64,000 bases of DNA, from positions 2,914,001 to 2,978,000 of the forward strand of contig NZ_CP046703.1 in NCBI RefSeq assembly GCF_009873495.1, read 5' to 3'. Numbering within the stretch: the stretch's first letter is position 1; each line of letters begins with the position of its first letter. The notes under the pieces are model-generated. The model was not told the origin of the DNA, did no database searches, and saw nothing but the letters and a program-made list of their open reading frames with translations. Both the position numbers and the translations under genes were made by a program. Origin of the DNA: Nostoc sp. ATCC 53789. GTDB taxonomy: Bacteria > Cyanobacteriota > Cyanobacteriia > Cyanobacteriales > Nostocaceae. Shown piece after piece: positions 25,136-32,820 of the stretch.

Positions 25136-26002
25136 TTACAGGCTATTTTCTAGCTGCTCGATCCGTTGAGTAAGTTGTATTCTTTCAGCTTCAGCATTTT
25201 CAATTTGCTTTTCTAACTGAAACTTGACGACAGTGCCAGACTCTATCACTAAATCCAACCGTAGGCGGCTCAATTTCTGACTTAATAAATCATACTGTTG
25301 CTGGAGGCTTTCGATTTCCTGTAGAATTCGCTGCCTTTGCCCCAGATTTAAACTAGTTGACTGTGTATTTGGTACTCCACCTAATTTGTTCGAGTCTATC
25401 TGCTGTACCTCTAAGATCGGAGACACTGAGTTTTGTTTGGTGTACAGAACTGGAGTCAAATGTTCTGCAATGCCTTGCAATCTAATTTCGACACAACCGA
25501 ACTTGTAAGCCCGATCTATCGTCCGCCTTGCTGCCAATGCTTTGTAAAAACCAACAGCAAAAGCGATCGCGGCTTGATCTCCAATTTCTTTATTCATGCC
25601 AATCACAAAAGAAATATGTTCTGCGATCGCTTTTGCTTGAGCTTCGGAATAGCACGCATTCAACACCACACAATTTATTTGATCGGCTACTAGTTCAAAT
25701 AACGCTGCTAGAGCATCGGGTTGTACAGGTTGGTATTCTCCTAGTAAATCTTCAAAACAAAGCTCACCCGTACTGGTTCCATGTCCAGAAAAATGCACAA
25801 TCTGCGGTTCAACATCGAATATTGCTTGGCTGATATCTCCCGGACGTACAGATTCACGCGAGTCTAGAATAAATCTGTCTCGCTCTTTTGCTAATTGCAG
25901 TTTTTCACGAATATCACGCAACTCTTGCCCCAAGCGTAATCGTGTAGCATTACTGGGATCTGCTGCTAAAAACAGAATTTTGATTTGACCATTACTGCTC
26001 AT
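25136..26002 (-). CDS. CHAT-domain (caspase-like) protease with C-terminal EAD-like coil
   Basis: A 288-residue protein. The CHAT domain, a caspase-fold cysteine protease, shows the catalytic His in HFSGHG (His74) and the catalytic Cys in NACYS (Cys117), with LFLAADPSNA as the first strand. From about residue 217 a coiled coil (LQQQYDLLSQKLSRLR) follows, homologous to the N-terminal coil of the next gene. CHAT proteases are effectors in bacterial conflict and suicide systems, cleaving host proteins once activated. This is the first gene of a five-gene minus-strand cassette. The start is set by the family's usual N-terminal KILFLAADP spacing. Confidence 0.93.
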   Translation of the reverse strand: MSSNGQIKILFLAADPSNATRLRLGQELRDIREKLQLAKERDRFILDSRESVRPGDISQAIFDVEPQIVHFSGHGTSTGELCFEDLLGEYQPVQPDALAALFELVADQINCVVLNACYSEAQAKAIAEHISFVIGMNKEIGDQAAIAFAVGFYKALAARRTIDRAYKFGCVEIRLQGIAEHLTPVLYTKQNSVSPILEVQQIDSNKLGGVPNTQSTSLNLGQRQRILQEIESLQQQYDLLSQKLSRLRLDLVIESGTVVKFQLEKQIENAEAERIQLTQRIEQLENSL

Positions 26003-26209
26003 TTAGATGATCAGCCCAGAGTATGATTTTTGACCAAGTTCATTTTCACATAAGTCAAGACCATATTTATGCTTACTGAGTTTCACGAGACTTTATATTT
26101 TTGAGCAGATTTACTTCTAGTGGCGGCTACAGTCTCAAATTACTTTTGCTAGCGTAGCGATATAAGGTTTATCGCTCCCCAGTAAGTGGATGGAAGCAAA
26201 AGGATTAAT

Positions 26210-27085
26210 ATGGCTCATTTAAATCAGCGTCGTCCCCAAAATGTCAACGGCGATTTTTATGTAGATACTACCTGTATTGATTGTGATACCTGTCGCTGGA
26301 TGACTCCTGAAGTGTTTTCTCGTGTTGATGAACAGTCGGCAGTTTATCATCAACCAACGAATGATACAGAAAGATTAGCAGCACTTGAAGCACTTTTAGC
26401 TTGTCCTACTAGTTCTATTGGGACTGTTGAAAAACCAAAAGATATCAAAGTTGCTCAACAAAAGTTTCCCATATTAGTGGCGGAAAATGTTTACCACTGC
26501 GGCTATCATTCTGAAAAATCTTACGGTGCTGCTAGCTATTTAATTCAACTTCCAGAAGGTAATATTTTGGTGGATTCTCCCCGGTTTACGCCGCCTTTAG
26601 TCAAGCGTTTAGAAGAACTGGGACCGATTCGTTATATGTACCTAACTCATAAAGATGATGTGGCAGATCATCAAAAGTTTGCGGAGCATTTTCAGTGCGA
26701 TCGCATTCTCCATGCTGATGATATTACTGCGGATACTCGCAATGTAGAAATACAGCTAACTGGTTCTGAAGCATTTACCTTGACTCCAGATTTATTAATT
26801 ATCCCAGTTACCGGTCACACCAAAGGACAAACAGTCCTACTTTATAAAAATCAGTTTCTGTTCACTGGCGACCATCTTGCTTGGTCAGAAAGCTTCCATC
26901 AACTGGCTGCATTCCACGATTTCTGCTGGTATTCTTGGTCAGAACAGACTAAATCAATGCGGAATTTGGCTAATTACTCTTTTGAATGGGTACTACCAGG
27001 TCATGGGCGAAGGTTTCATGCCGATAGGGAAACCATGCGCCAGCAGATGCACAAGTGCATTGAGTTCATGGAATCTTTGGATTGA
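26210..27085 (+). CDS. Ferredoxin-metallo-beta-lactamase-fold fusion protein
   Basis: A 291-residue protein starting at ATG 26210, preceded by AAAAGGA; the GTG at 26186 is less likely. The N-terminal ~85 residues hold a 4Fe-4S ferredoxin-like site (CIDCDTC, then CP in LLACPTSS). The C-terminal metallo-beta-lactamase fold has TGHTKGQT, FTGDHLAW and LPGHGRRFH. The first metal motif is unusual: THKDDVADH instead of THxHxDH, so the second histidine is replaced and the spacing is longer. Related plant and cyanobacterial fusions exist from memory, but the reaction is unknown; electron transfer coupled to hydrolysis is a guess. Divergent from the CHAT cassette. Confidence 0.88.
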   Translation: MAHLNQRRPQNVNGDFYVDTTCIDCDTCRWMTPEVFSRVDEQSAVYHQPTNDTERLAALEALLACPTSSIGTVEKPKDIKVAQQKFPILVAENVYHCGYHSEKSYGAASYLIQLPEGNILVDSPRFTPPLVKRLEELGPIRYMYLTHKDDVADHQKFAEHFQCDRILHADDITADTRNVEIQLTGSEAFTLTPDLLIIPVTGHTKGQTVLLYKNQFLFTGDHLAWSESFHQLAAFHDFCWYSWSEQTKSMRNLANYSFEWVLPGHGRRFHADRETMRQQMHKCIEFMESLD

Positions 27086-27206
27086 CATTACAGCTATATT
27101 CAGGTAAATAGACCACGTGGTAGGGGCGCAAGGCTTTACGCCCCTACTGATACGGTGTACACAAAAGTCTTCTAAAGCTGCCCCACATCTTGACCTGTAA
27201 TGCCAA

Positions 27207-27498
27207 TGCATCGGCTTGCAGTGCTAATGCATCGGCTTGCAGTGCTAATGCATCGACTTGCAATGCTAATGCATTGACTTGCAATGCTAATGCATCGGCT
27301 TGCAATGCTAATGCATCGACCTGCAATGTTAATACATCGACCTGCAATGCTAAGGGACTTCCAAGAAATAAATTATCCAAATAAACGAACCACAGAGATG
27401 CAGAGAACACAGAGAGAAGAGAAATAGAGAGGATTTTTGCGTCAGTTTTGGGATATTTTTTATTTGGAAGTTCTTAATACATCGACTTGCAATGCTAA
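27207..27498. repeat. 21-bp tandem array, eight copies, interrupted
   Basis: Seven contiguous 21-bp units start at 27207, 27228, 27249, 27270, 27291, 27312 and 27333 (core gcatcgacttgcaatgctaa), with a degenerate unit before them. An eighth unit (27478-27498) continues in register after the inserted element. Unit length equals that of the 5812 array but the sequence is different. Confidence 0.95.
27354..27474. mobile_element. 121-bp MITE inserted in the 21-bp array
   Basis: The ends are inverted: left gggacttccaa (27354), right ttggaagttct (ends 27474), matching at 9 of 11 positions, and the similarity extends inward (ataaattatcc against ggatattttttat). TAA flanks both sides (27351-27353 and 27475-27477). 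Removing the element and one TAA restores the array exactly. It has no coding capacity, so a transposase must act in trans; TA/TAA targets fit IS630/Tc1-like enzymes. Confidence 0.85.
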
Positions 27499-27611
27499 TG
27501 CAACACCAAAGCTTTGTAGAACAGAGATTTAGATAGAGGTCAGACTCTATTGCATAGAAACGAGAAGCGCTATAACCTGGGTTTTAGCAACCTTTTAACC
27601 AAACATGGATT

Positions 27612-28688
27612 ATGAAAAAGCTGATCAACAAACCGGAAGACTTTGTGCGAGAAAGTCTAGAAGGTATGGCGGCGGCTCATTCCGATTTAATTAAAGTAAA
27701 CTATGATCCCACTTTTGTTTATCGAGCCGATGCACCTATACAAGGTAAAGTAGCAATTATTTCAGGTGGTGGCAGTGGACATGAACCAATGCACGCTGGC
27801 TTTGTGGGCAAAGGAATGCTTGATGCAGCTTGTACTGGTGAAGTTTTCACTTCACCGACTCCAGACCAAATGCTAGAAGCAGCAAAGCTTGTAGATGGAG
27901 GCTCTGGTATCCTTTACATCGTCAAAAATTACAGTGGCGATGTCATGAACTTTGAAATGGCAACGGAGTTAGCTCGTAGTGAAGGCATTCGATCGCTAAA
28001 TATTTTGATTGATGATGATGTAGCAGTGAAAGATAGCCTCTATACCCAAGGACGACGGGGTGTGGGAACAACAATACTAGCGGAAAAAATTTGTGGCGCG
28101 GCGGCTGAGGCTGGGTATGATTTGCCACAAATAGCAAATTTATGTCGCCGAGTAAATTTGAATGGGCGGAGTATGGGAATTGCTTTAACGTCTTGTACAG
28201 TGCCAGCTAATGGAACACCGACATTTGAATTGAGCGATCGCGAAATCGAATTAGGTATCGGTATCCACGGTGAGCCAGGAATAGAACGTACAGTCATCAA
28301 AGCAGCAGATGAGATTACCGAAGTTTTGACGCGATCGCTCCTTGAGGATGCAGCATACAGCCGCACACTGCGCGAGTGGGATGAAGACAAAGGAGAATGG
28401 GTAGATGTAGAGCTAACAAGTCTACCATTTGCCAAAGGCGATCGCTTATTAGCTTTCGTCAATAGTATGGGTGGAACTCCGGTTTCCGAACTATATATTG
28501 TTTACCGCAAACTCGCCCAAATCTGCGAACAGCAAGGATTGCAAATTGTGCGAAACTTAATCGGCCCTTACATCACATCTCTAGAAATGCAAGGTTGCTC
28601 CATTACCTTGCTGAAATTAGATGATGAGATGATCCGATTATGGGATGCACCAGTCAAAACACCAAGTTGGCACTGGGGAATTTCATAA
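27612..28688 (+). CDS. dhaK: Dihydroxyacetone kinase, substrate-binding subunit DhaK
   Basis: A 358-residue DhaK. It binds dihydroxyacetone through a histidine, here in [11 protein letters not shown], and has the family's opening [18 protein letters not shown] and GVGTT. DhaK works with DhaL, encoded 42 bp downstream, to phosphorylate dihydroxyacetone in the cytoplasm. In the PTS-dependent enzyme a third subunit, DhaM, carries the phosphate; no dhaM is seen here. Length equals that of stand-alone DhaK, so this is not a fused ATP-dependent kinase. The phosphate donor is therefore open. Confidence 0.95.
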   Translation: MKKLINKPEDFVRESLEGMAAAHSDLIKVNYDPTFVYRADAPIQGKVAIISGGGSGHEPMHAGFVGKGMLDAACTGEVFTSPTPDQMLEAAKLVDGGSGILYIVKNYSGDVMNFEMATELARSEGIRSLNILIDDDVAVKDSLYTQGRRGVGTTILAEKICGAAAEAGYDLPQIANLCRRVNLNGRSMGIALTSCTVPANGTPTFELSDREIELGIGIHGEPGIERTVIKAADEITEVLTRSLLEDAAYSRTLREWDEDKGEWVDVELTSLPFAKGDRLLAFVNSMGGTPVSELYIVYRKLAQICEQQGLQIVRNLIGPYITSLEMQGCSITLLKLDDEMIRLWDAPVKTPSWHWGIS

Positions 28689-28730
28689 TTACGTTAGCGA
28701 GTATTCGAGCGTTATTACGAATTACGAATT

Positions 28731-29378
28731 ATGTTGAGCCAGGCGCAGATATTACAATGGTTGCAGGCTTATGCAACCGAGATAGAGCAGAATAAATCAT
28801 ATTTGACAGAATTAGATGCTGCGATCGGAGATGCTGACCACGGTATAAATATGGATCGCGGCTTTAAAAAGGTAAGTATTCAGTTACCAACTCTTACAGA
28901 CAAAGACATCAGCAACATTCTCAAAGCTGTGAGTATGACCTTGATTTCTTCCATTGGCGGTGCTAGTGGCCCTCTTTATGGAACCTGGTTTTTACGAGCT
29001 AGTACAGCAGTAGTAGATAAGCAAGAATTAACAGAACAAGATGTGTTAGGGCTACTTCAAGCAGGCTTAGACGGCGTGCTGCAACGTGGCAAAGCGCAAC
29101 TAGGAGACAAAACAATGGTGGATGTGCTATCTCCGGCTGTAGTCGCTTTTGGGCAGGCTGTAGGAGAAAGTAAGGGAACGCTGGAAGCGATGCAACAGGC
29201 TGTAGCAACAGCCCAAAAGGGGTTACAAGAAACTATACCTATGCAGGCCAAAAAGGGACGGGCTAGCTATCTGGGGGAAAGAAGTATCGGACATCAAGAT
29301 CCAGGAGGGACTTCTGCTTATTTAATGTTGAAAAGTTTGTTAGAGGTGTTGGAAAGTAGCCAAACAACTAACCACTGA
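28731..29378 (+). CDS. dhaL: Dihydroxyacetone kinase, ADP-binding subunit DhaL
   Basis: A 215-residue DhaL, the nucleotide-binding subunit. Magnesium-binding aspartates are in DAAIGDADHGINMDRGF, followed by SSIGGASGPLYGT, GDKTMVDVL and RSIGHQDPGGTSAYLML, all typical of the family. In PTS-type systems DhaL keeps ADP as a cofactor that is rephosphorylated by DhaM. It is co-directional with dhaK and faces the maf gene tail to tail with a 22-bp gap. Confidence 0.95.
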   Translation: MLSQAQILQWLQAYATEIEQNKSYLTELDAAIGDADHGINMDRGFKKVSIQLPTLTDKDISNILKAVSMTLISSIGGASGPLYGTWFLRASTAVVDKQELTEQDVLGLLQAGLDGVLQRGKAQLGDKTMVDVLSPAVVAFGQAVGESKGTLEAMQQAVATAQKGLQETIPMQAKKGRASYLGERSIGHQDPGGTSAYLMLKSLLEVLESSQTTNH

Positions 29379-29400
29379 AAATTAACGAACCGCATAATCA

Positions 29401-29994
29401 CTATTGCCAAAAATCAGTGACATCGTATCCTAGTTCCGCTAATATGTGCCGGAGCAGGGGTAAACTGAGTCCTATTACATTGCTGTGACAGCCTTCAATT
29501 TTTTCAACAAAAAAACTACCAAAACCTTCAATGGCAAAGGCTCCAGCACACTTGAGGGGCTCACCTGTGGCAACATAAGCAAGAATTGCGCGATCGCTCA
29601 TTTGAGCAAAGTAAACTCTTGTAACTTGAGACTTGACTATAGTGCGGTTTTGCTCAAGGTCAATTAAGGCGTGACCTGTATACAAGTCGCCAAAGTTACC
29701 CTGCATTATCTGCCAACGGGCGATCGCTTCAGAAGTGTCTGCTGGTTTGCCGTAAATTTCACCATTCATGGACAAAACTGAATCACAACCCATAATCAAA
29801 GCTGATTCAAACTGCGGGGCTACAGTTTCCGCCTTATATTGGGCAAGAGTTTTGACCAATTCTGCTGGTTCACTTAATTGGATTTGCGATTCGTCAAAGT
29901 CACTAGCTCGAACTATCGGTTCAATACCAACAGTTTGCAGCAAGCGGCGACGAGCCGGGGAAGCTGAGGCAAGTACAAAGGGTGGAATTTTCAT
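29401..29994 (-). CDS. maf: Maf-family nucleoside triphosphate pyrophosphatase
   Basis: A 197-residue Maf protein. It begins with the signature [14 protein letters not shown] and includes [22 protein letters not shown] and [24 protein letters not shown]. Maf proteins hydrolyse non-canonical or modified NTPs and house-clean the nucleotide pool; some inhibit septum formation. The stop lies 22 bp from that of dhaL. The 103-bp upstream spacer to the PsbP-like gene is an STRR hairpin. Confidence 0.95.
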   Translation of the reverse strand: MKIPPFVLASASPARRRLLQTVGIEPIVRASDFDESQIQLSEPAELVKTLAQYKAETVAPQFESALIMGCDSVLSMNGEIYGKPADTSEAIARWQIMQGNFGDLYTGHALIDLEQNRTIVKSQVTRVYFAQMSDRAILAYVATGEPLKCAGAFAIEGFGSFFVEKIEGCHSNVIGLSLPLLRHILAELGYDVTDFWQ

Positions 29995-30015
29995 GAGATT
30001 TATAAAAAACTTGTT

Positions 30016-30099
30016 AATTGGGTATGGGGCATGGGGGATTGGTGATTAAATTTCTTCTCTATCCCCCATTCCCCATTCCCCATTCCCTATTTCCCAATT
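30016..30099. repeat. Hairpin STRR (ggggcat/cccatt units) between maf and the PsbP-like gene
   Basis: Left units aattgggtatggggcatggg (from 30016) pair with right units atcccccattccccattccc (from 30061) and ttcccaatt. The array reaches the last codon of the PsbP-like gene. Confidence 0.8.
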
Positions 30100-30643
30100 A
30101 ATAGACAGTAAATGAATTTACAACCTCATCAATCATTCCTTTAACTCTCTGCCAGCGTTTTTCAGGAATTGAGGCGTTGAGGGTAAAAAGTTTGCCACGG
30201 CTAACAGCTACGCTGGCGATGTTATGCCGTTGCTGTTTATTGGGGAGTTTAACCTCATACTCTAAAAGGTAGTACGTTTTACCGTCTACTTCTCGCTCTG
30301 CGGCATTGACTAATTCAGCCGAACGACCAGAGTCAGGAGGCGCAAGAGCAGCTTTTCCCAACTTATATCCTACTTCTGTTGGGGTTCCCAATTCTGATAA
30401 AGTTTTGCCTTCTGGAACTGGGCTAATCACAACCGAAACGTTTTCAGACACCTCAATCAAATCGTGGAAAACCACATCTGGCCCGTTGGCAACTTTAACT
30501 TGTAGCCAGCCGTTAGGATATGAAAACTGATAGCCATCACTAGTGTCTACAAAGCTTTTAAGTCCAGCCGCAGCCGCTATATCAGAATTACTCAGGCTGA
30601 AACTCAACACCAATAGCAAAATTAATACAATTCTTTTCCACAT
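30098..30643 (-). CDS. PsbP-like photosystem II protein (CyanoP type)
   Basis: A 181-residue PsbP-family protein. The signal peptide is residues 1 to about 26 (RIVLILLLVLSFSLSNSDIA), then the family motif DGYQFSYPNGWLQVKV, ending DEVVNSFTVY. CyanoP assists photosystem II assembly on the lumenal side of the thylakoid. Typical CyanoP is a lipoprotein with a cysteine at the cleavage site; none is visible here, so this copy may be soluble in the lumen or belong to another PsbP-like subgroup. The gene is monocistronic in appearance. Confidence 0.88.
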   Translation of the reverse strand: MWKRIVLILLLVLSFSLSNSDIAAAAGLKSFVDTSDGYQFSYPNGWLQVKVANGPDVVFHDLIEVSENVSVVISPVPEGKTLSELGTPTEVGYKLGKAALAPPDSGRSAELVNAAEREVDGKTYYLLEYEVKLPNKQQRHNIASVAVSRGKLFTLNASIPEKRWQRVKGMIDEVVNSFTVY

Positions 30644-30685
30644 TTATACGAGTTCCTTTGGGCTGGGGAGAACACCAGGCTTGCA

Positions 30686-30898
30686 TCATTTATCGTTTTT
30701 ATTCTCCCACCAAGCGGGACGCTTCGGATGATGCGTTTCGGGGTTGCTTAAGCGATCGTCTGTTTTTGGAAAGACTGTTTCTTTACATATCCCTGATTTC
30801 ATCAAATACCCGAATAGTAAGTTATTGCGCTGTCTTAAGCTAACTAAAAGTGAGCGTAAATCTTTGACAACTTTTACTAAATCTAAGTAAGTTGGCAC
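30686..30898 (-). CDS. Possible small hypothetical protein
   Basis: A 70-residue frame from a GTG, without an evident ribosome-binding site. The protein is plausible in composition (MPTYLDLVKVVKDLRSLLVS, then basic and Trp-containing) but matches nothing I know. It crosses the left arm of the inverted repeat at 30838. It could be a fragment of a mobile-element gene or noise. Confidence 0.25.
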   Translation of the reverse strand: MPTYLDLVKVVKDLRSLLVSLRQRNNLLFGYLMKSGICKETVFPKTDDRLSNPETHHPKRPAWWENKNDK

Positions 30899-31022
30899 AA
30901 TAAAACCAAACTATGTAAAGAGAAATGAACTAGGCTAAAATTCTTATACCTATTGCCTATTGCCTGTTGTCTATTGCCTTATCCCAACGACAATTATTTA
31001 CGCTCACTTACTTAAGTTAGCT
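30838..31022. repeat. 185-bp inverted-repeat element (MITE-like)
   Basis: The left arm agctaactaaaagtgagcg (from 30838, continuing taaat) matches the reverse complement of the right end atttacgctcacttacttaa / gttagct (30996-31022), with one four-base gap. Between the arms is a small STRR of attgcct units (about 30950-30985). The stretch 30644-31032 otherwise holds only the doubtful 70-codon frame. Confidence 0.6.
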
Positions 31023-31032
31023 AGTGAAATGA

Positions 31033-31899
31033 TTAAGTTGCGCGATCAATTTTTTGGACTTCTTCTTCAGATAGTTTCACATTGATAGCTTGTGCTGAGT
31101 CTTCAATGCTAGAAACCTTGCTAGCACCAGGAATTGGCAAAATAGCGGGTGATTTGGAGCGTAACCACGCTAGAACGATACTATATACCGACACGCCTTT
31201 TTCTTTCGCTAAGTTAGCGATCGCCGGAATATCTTGTAAATCCTGATGGCGACGTTTACCACCAAAGGGACTCCAAGGCAAAAATGTCAATTCTTGTTGT
31301 TCGCAATACTTCAACACGCCGTCCTTTTCTGGCTGTCGTTGCCAAGGGCTGTATTGATTCTGCACCGAGACAATATCTACTACATCTTGCGCCCGCTTAA
31401 TTTGTTCAACGGAAAAGTTAGAAACTCCCACAAACCTAATCAAACCTGCCTCCACTGCTTCTTTCACTGGCGCAAGAGATTCTTCAATGGTGTACTTACT
31501 ATCGGGAGAATGGTATTGCCAAACATCGATGGGTTTAGCACCACCTAACGCCTCAAAACTGACTCGAATTGTTTCGCGCAAATGTTCTGGGTTGCCGTTG
31601 CTTGTCCAGTTGCCATCGGGACGCATCAAACCGCCCTTAGTTGCCACAATTACTTGGCTAACATCGCCTTTGTAACTAGTAAGCGCCTTATTAATTAGTC
31701 GCTCGTTGTGGTGTTTTTCTGACTCATCTTTGCAGTAAGAGTCGGCAGTGTCAATAAATGTAATACCCAAATCCAAAGCCCGATGAATAACTTCGATTGA
31801 TTGCGATTCAGGAGGGCGATTAGAGATTGACATGGGCATACCACCCAAACCGATCGCACTCACAAATACACCAGTTTTTCCTAGCTGTTTGGTTTCCAT
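31033..31899 (-). CDS. Aldo/keto reductase
   Basis: A 288-residue NADPH-dependent aldo/keto reductase (TIM barrel). The start is set at ATG 31899 (METKQLGKTGVFVSAIGLGG); an upstream TTG would add nine residues. Catalytic tetrad elements are the Asp/Tyr region FIDTADSYC, Lys in ATKGGLMRP and His in WQYHSP; nucleotide-binding marks are VGVSNFSVEQI, PWSPFGG and LPIPGASKVS. The substrate is not predictable. The 185-bp inverted-repeat element lies just downstream. Confidence 0.92.
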   Translation of the reverse strand: METKQLGKTGVFVSAIGLGGMPMSISNRPPESQSIEVIHRALDLGITFIDTADSYCKDESEKHHNERLINKALTSYKGDVSQVIVATKGGLMRPDGNWTSNGNPEHLRETIRVSFEALGGAKPIDVWQYHSPDSKYTIEESLAPVKEAVEAGLIRFVGVSNFSVEQIKRAQDVVDIVSVQNQYSPWQRQPEKDGVLKYCEQQELTFLPWSPFGGKRRHQDLQDIPAIANLAKEKGVSVYSIVLAWLRSKSPAILPIPGASKVSSIEDSAQAINVKLSEEEVQKIDRAT

Positions 31900-32058
31900 G
31901 CTTCTAGCTATAGCTTTCTGACCCAATTATCCCAGCTAGTCAAAGCTTTTTGAGCGATTTATCATAAATCCTCCCTAGTACTTAGATTTAGTGATAAGTG
32001 AATGGGCTACTAAGGGAATACTCTACTCAGGGGTTAAGTATTCTATACACAAGCACCG

Positions 32059-32820
32059 ATGAAAATTGTAGAGGAAACCCGTACCAGATTGCAGTTAAAG
32101 CATCAACCACTCAGATATTGGTTCATCGGGTGGTGCATTTTTACTGTCTGTTTAAGCTTCTTGATTTACTGCTTATTTTTTGAGTCTGCTTCAGTGAGTC
32201 TCAATTGCGATCGCCTCTCGCCAAGCAAAATTAATTGTGAATTGAGACGGTTTAATTTGCTGGGAAGGATGGAGAAACTCAGAATGTTTGATCCCAGTGA
32301 AGCATACATTCTCACAAAGACTGGCAGCAAAGGGTCGAAAAGCTATCAGGTTATAATTGTGACTCCATTTAAAGATTTTCCTCTTTTATCCCATCTTAGC
32401 TATGAACAAAATCAAGAATTTACCTTGAAAACCAATGATTTTATCAACTCTAGTAAAACTTCTCTATTAGTACAGCAAAATCAGCGAAATTATCTATTTT
32501 TCTTAAGTTTATCTATATTAATTATCATGGCGGTCGCTGCTTTTTTTGCAACATCACCTGTAACTACCTGCACCTTCTATAAGAGTATCGATAAGGTCTT
32601 TATCGAACGCAAAAGTCTTCGTGGCAATCAAGTTATTGAACATCCACTAGAAAATATTCTGCGTTTTGACATCCAAGAAAAGCAATATAAATACTCTAAG
32701 CTTTATCGGTCTGTAATTGTGCTGAAATCTTTCAAAGAAATCCCAATCAATCCACAATACACTGATGAAAGAAGCGTTAGATATACAGTTTCTCGGATAC
32801 TCTTATTTCTAAAACTTTAA
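32059..32820 (+). CDS. Hypothetical two-helix membrane protein
   Basis: A 253-residue protein of unknown function with two clear membrane helices, about 19-41 (WFIGWCIFTVCLSFLIYCLF) and 147-167 (LFFLSLSILIIMAVAAFFAT). They bracket an external domain of ~100 residues containing two cysteines (CDRLSPSKINC), and the C-terminal ~85 residues are cytosolic (TFYKSIDKVFIERKSLRG). Similar small proteins occur widely in Nostocales, often annotated only as hypothetical. Neighbours give no hint. Confidence 0.7.
   Translation: MKIVEETRTRLQLKHQPLRYWFIGWCIFTVCLSFLIYCLFFESASVSLNCDRLSPSKINCELRRFNLLGRMEKLRMFDPSEAYILTKTGSKGSKSYQVIIVTPFKDFPLLSHLSYEQNQEFTLKTNDFINSSKTSLLVQQNQRNYLFFLSLSILIIMAVAAFFATSPVTTCTFYKSIDKVFIERKSLRGNQVIEHPLENILRFDIQEKQYKYSKLYRSVIVLKSFKEIPINPQYTDERSVRYTVSRILLFLKL

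Larger units (their letters stand above)
27086..27611. other. Spacer with 21-bp array and inserted MITE
   Basis: A 526-bp stretch without a supportable gene. It carries a short ggggcgcaaggctttacgcccc hairpin-like repeat near 27125, the tandem array and its MITE. Frames on both strands through the array (LQVDALA heptads on minus) are artefacts of the 21-bp period. Confidence 0.75.

Noticed and set aside
27144-27410. Minus-strand 88-codon frame with LQVDALA heptads
   Set aside because: An artefact of the 21-bp array, and it runs into the MITE.
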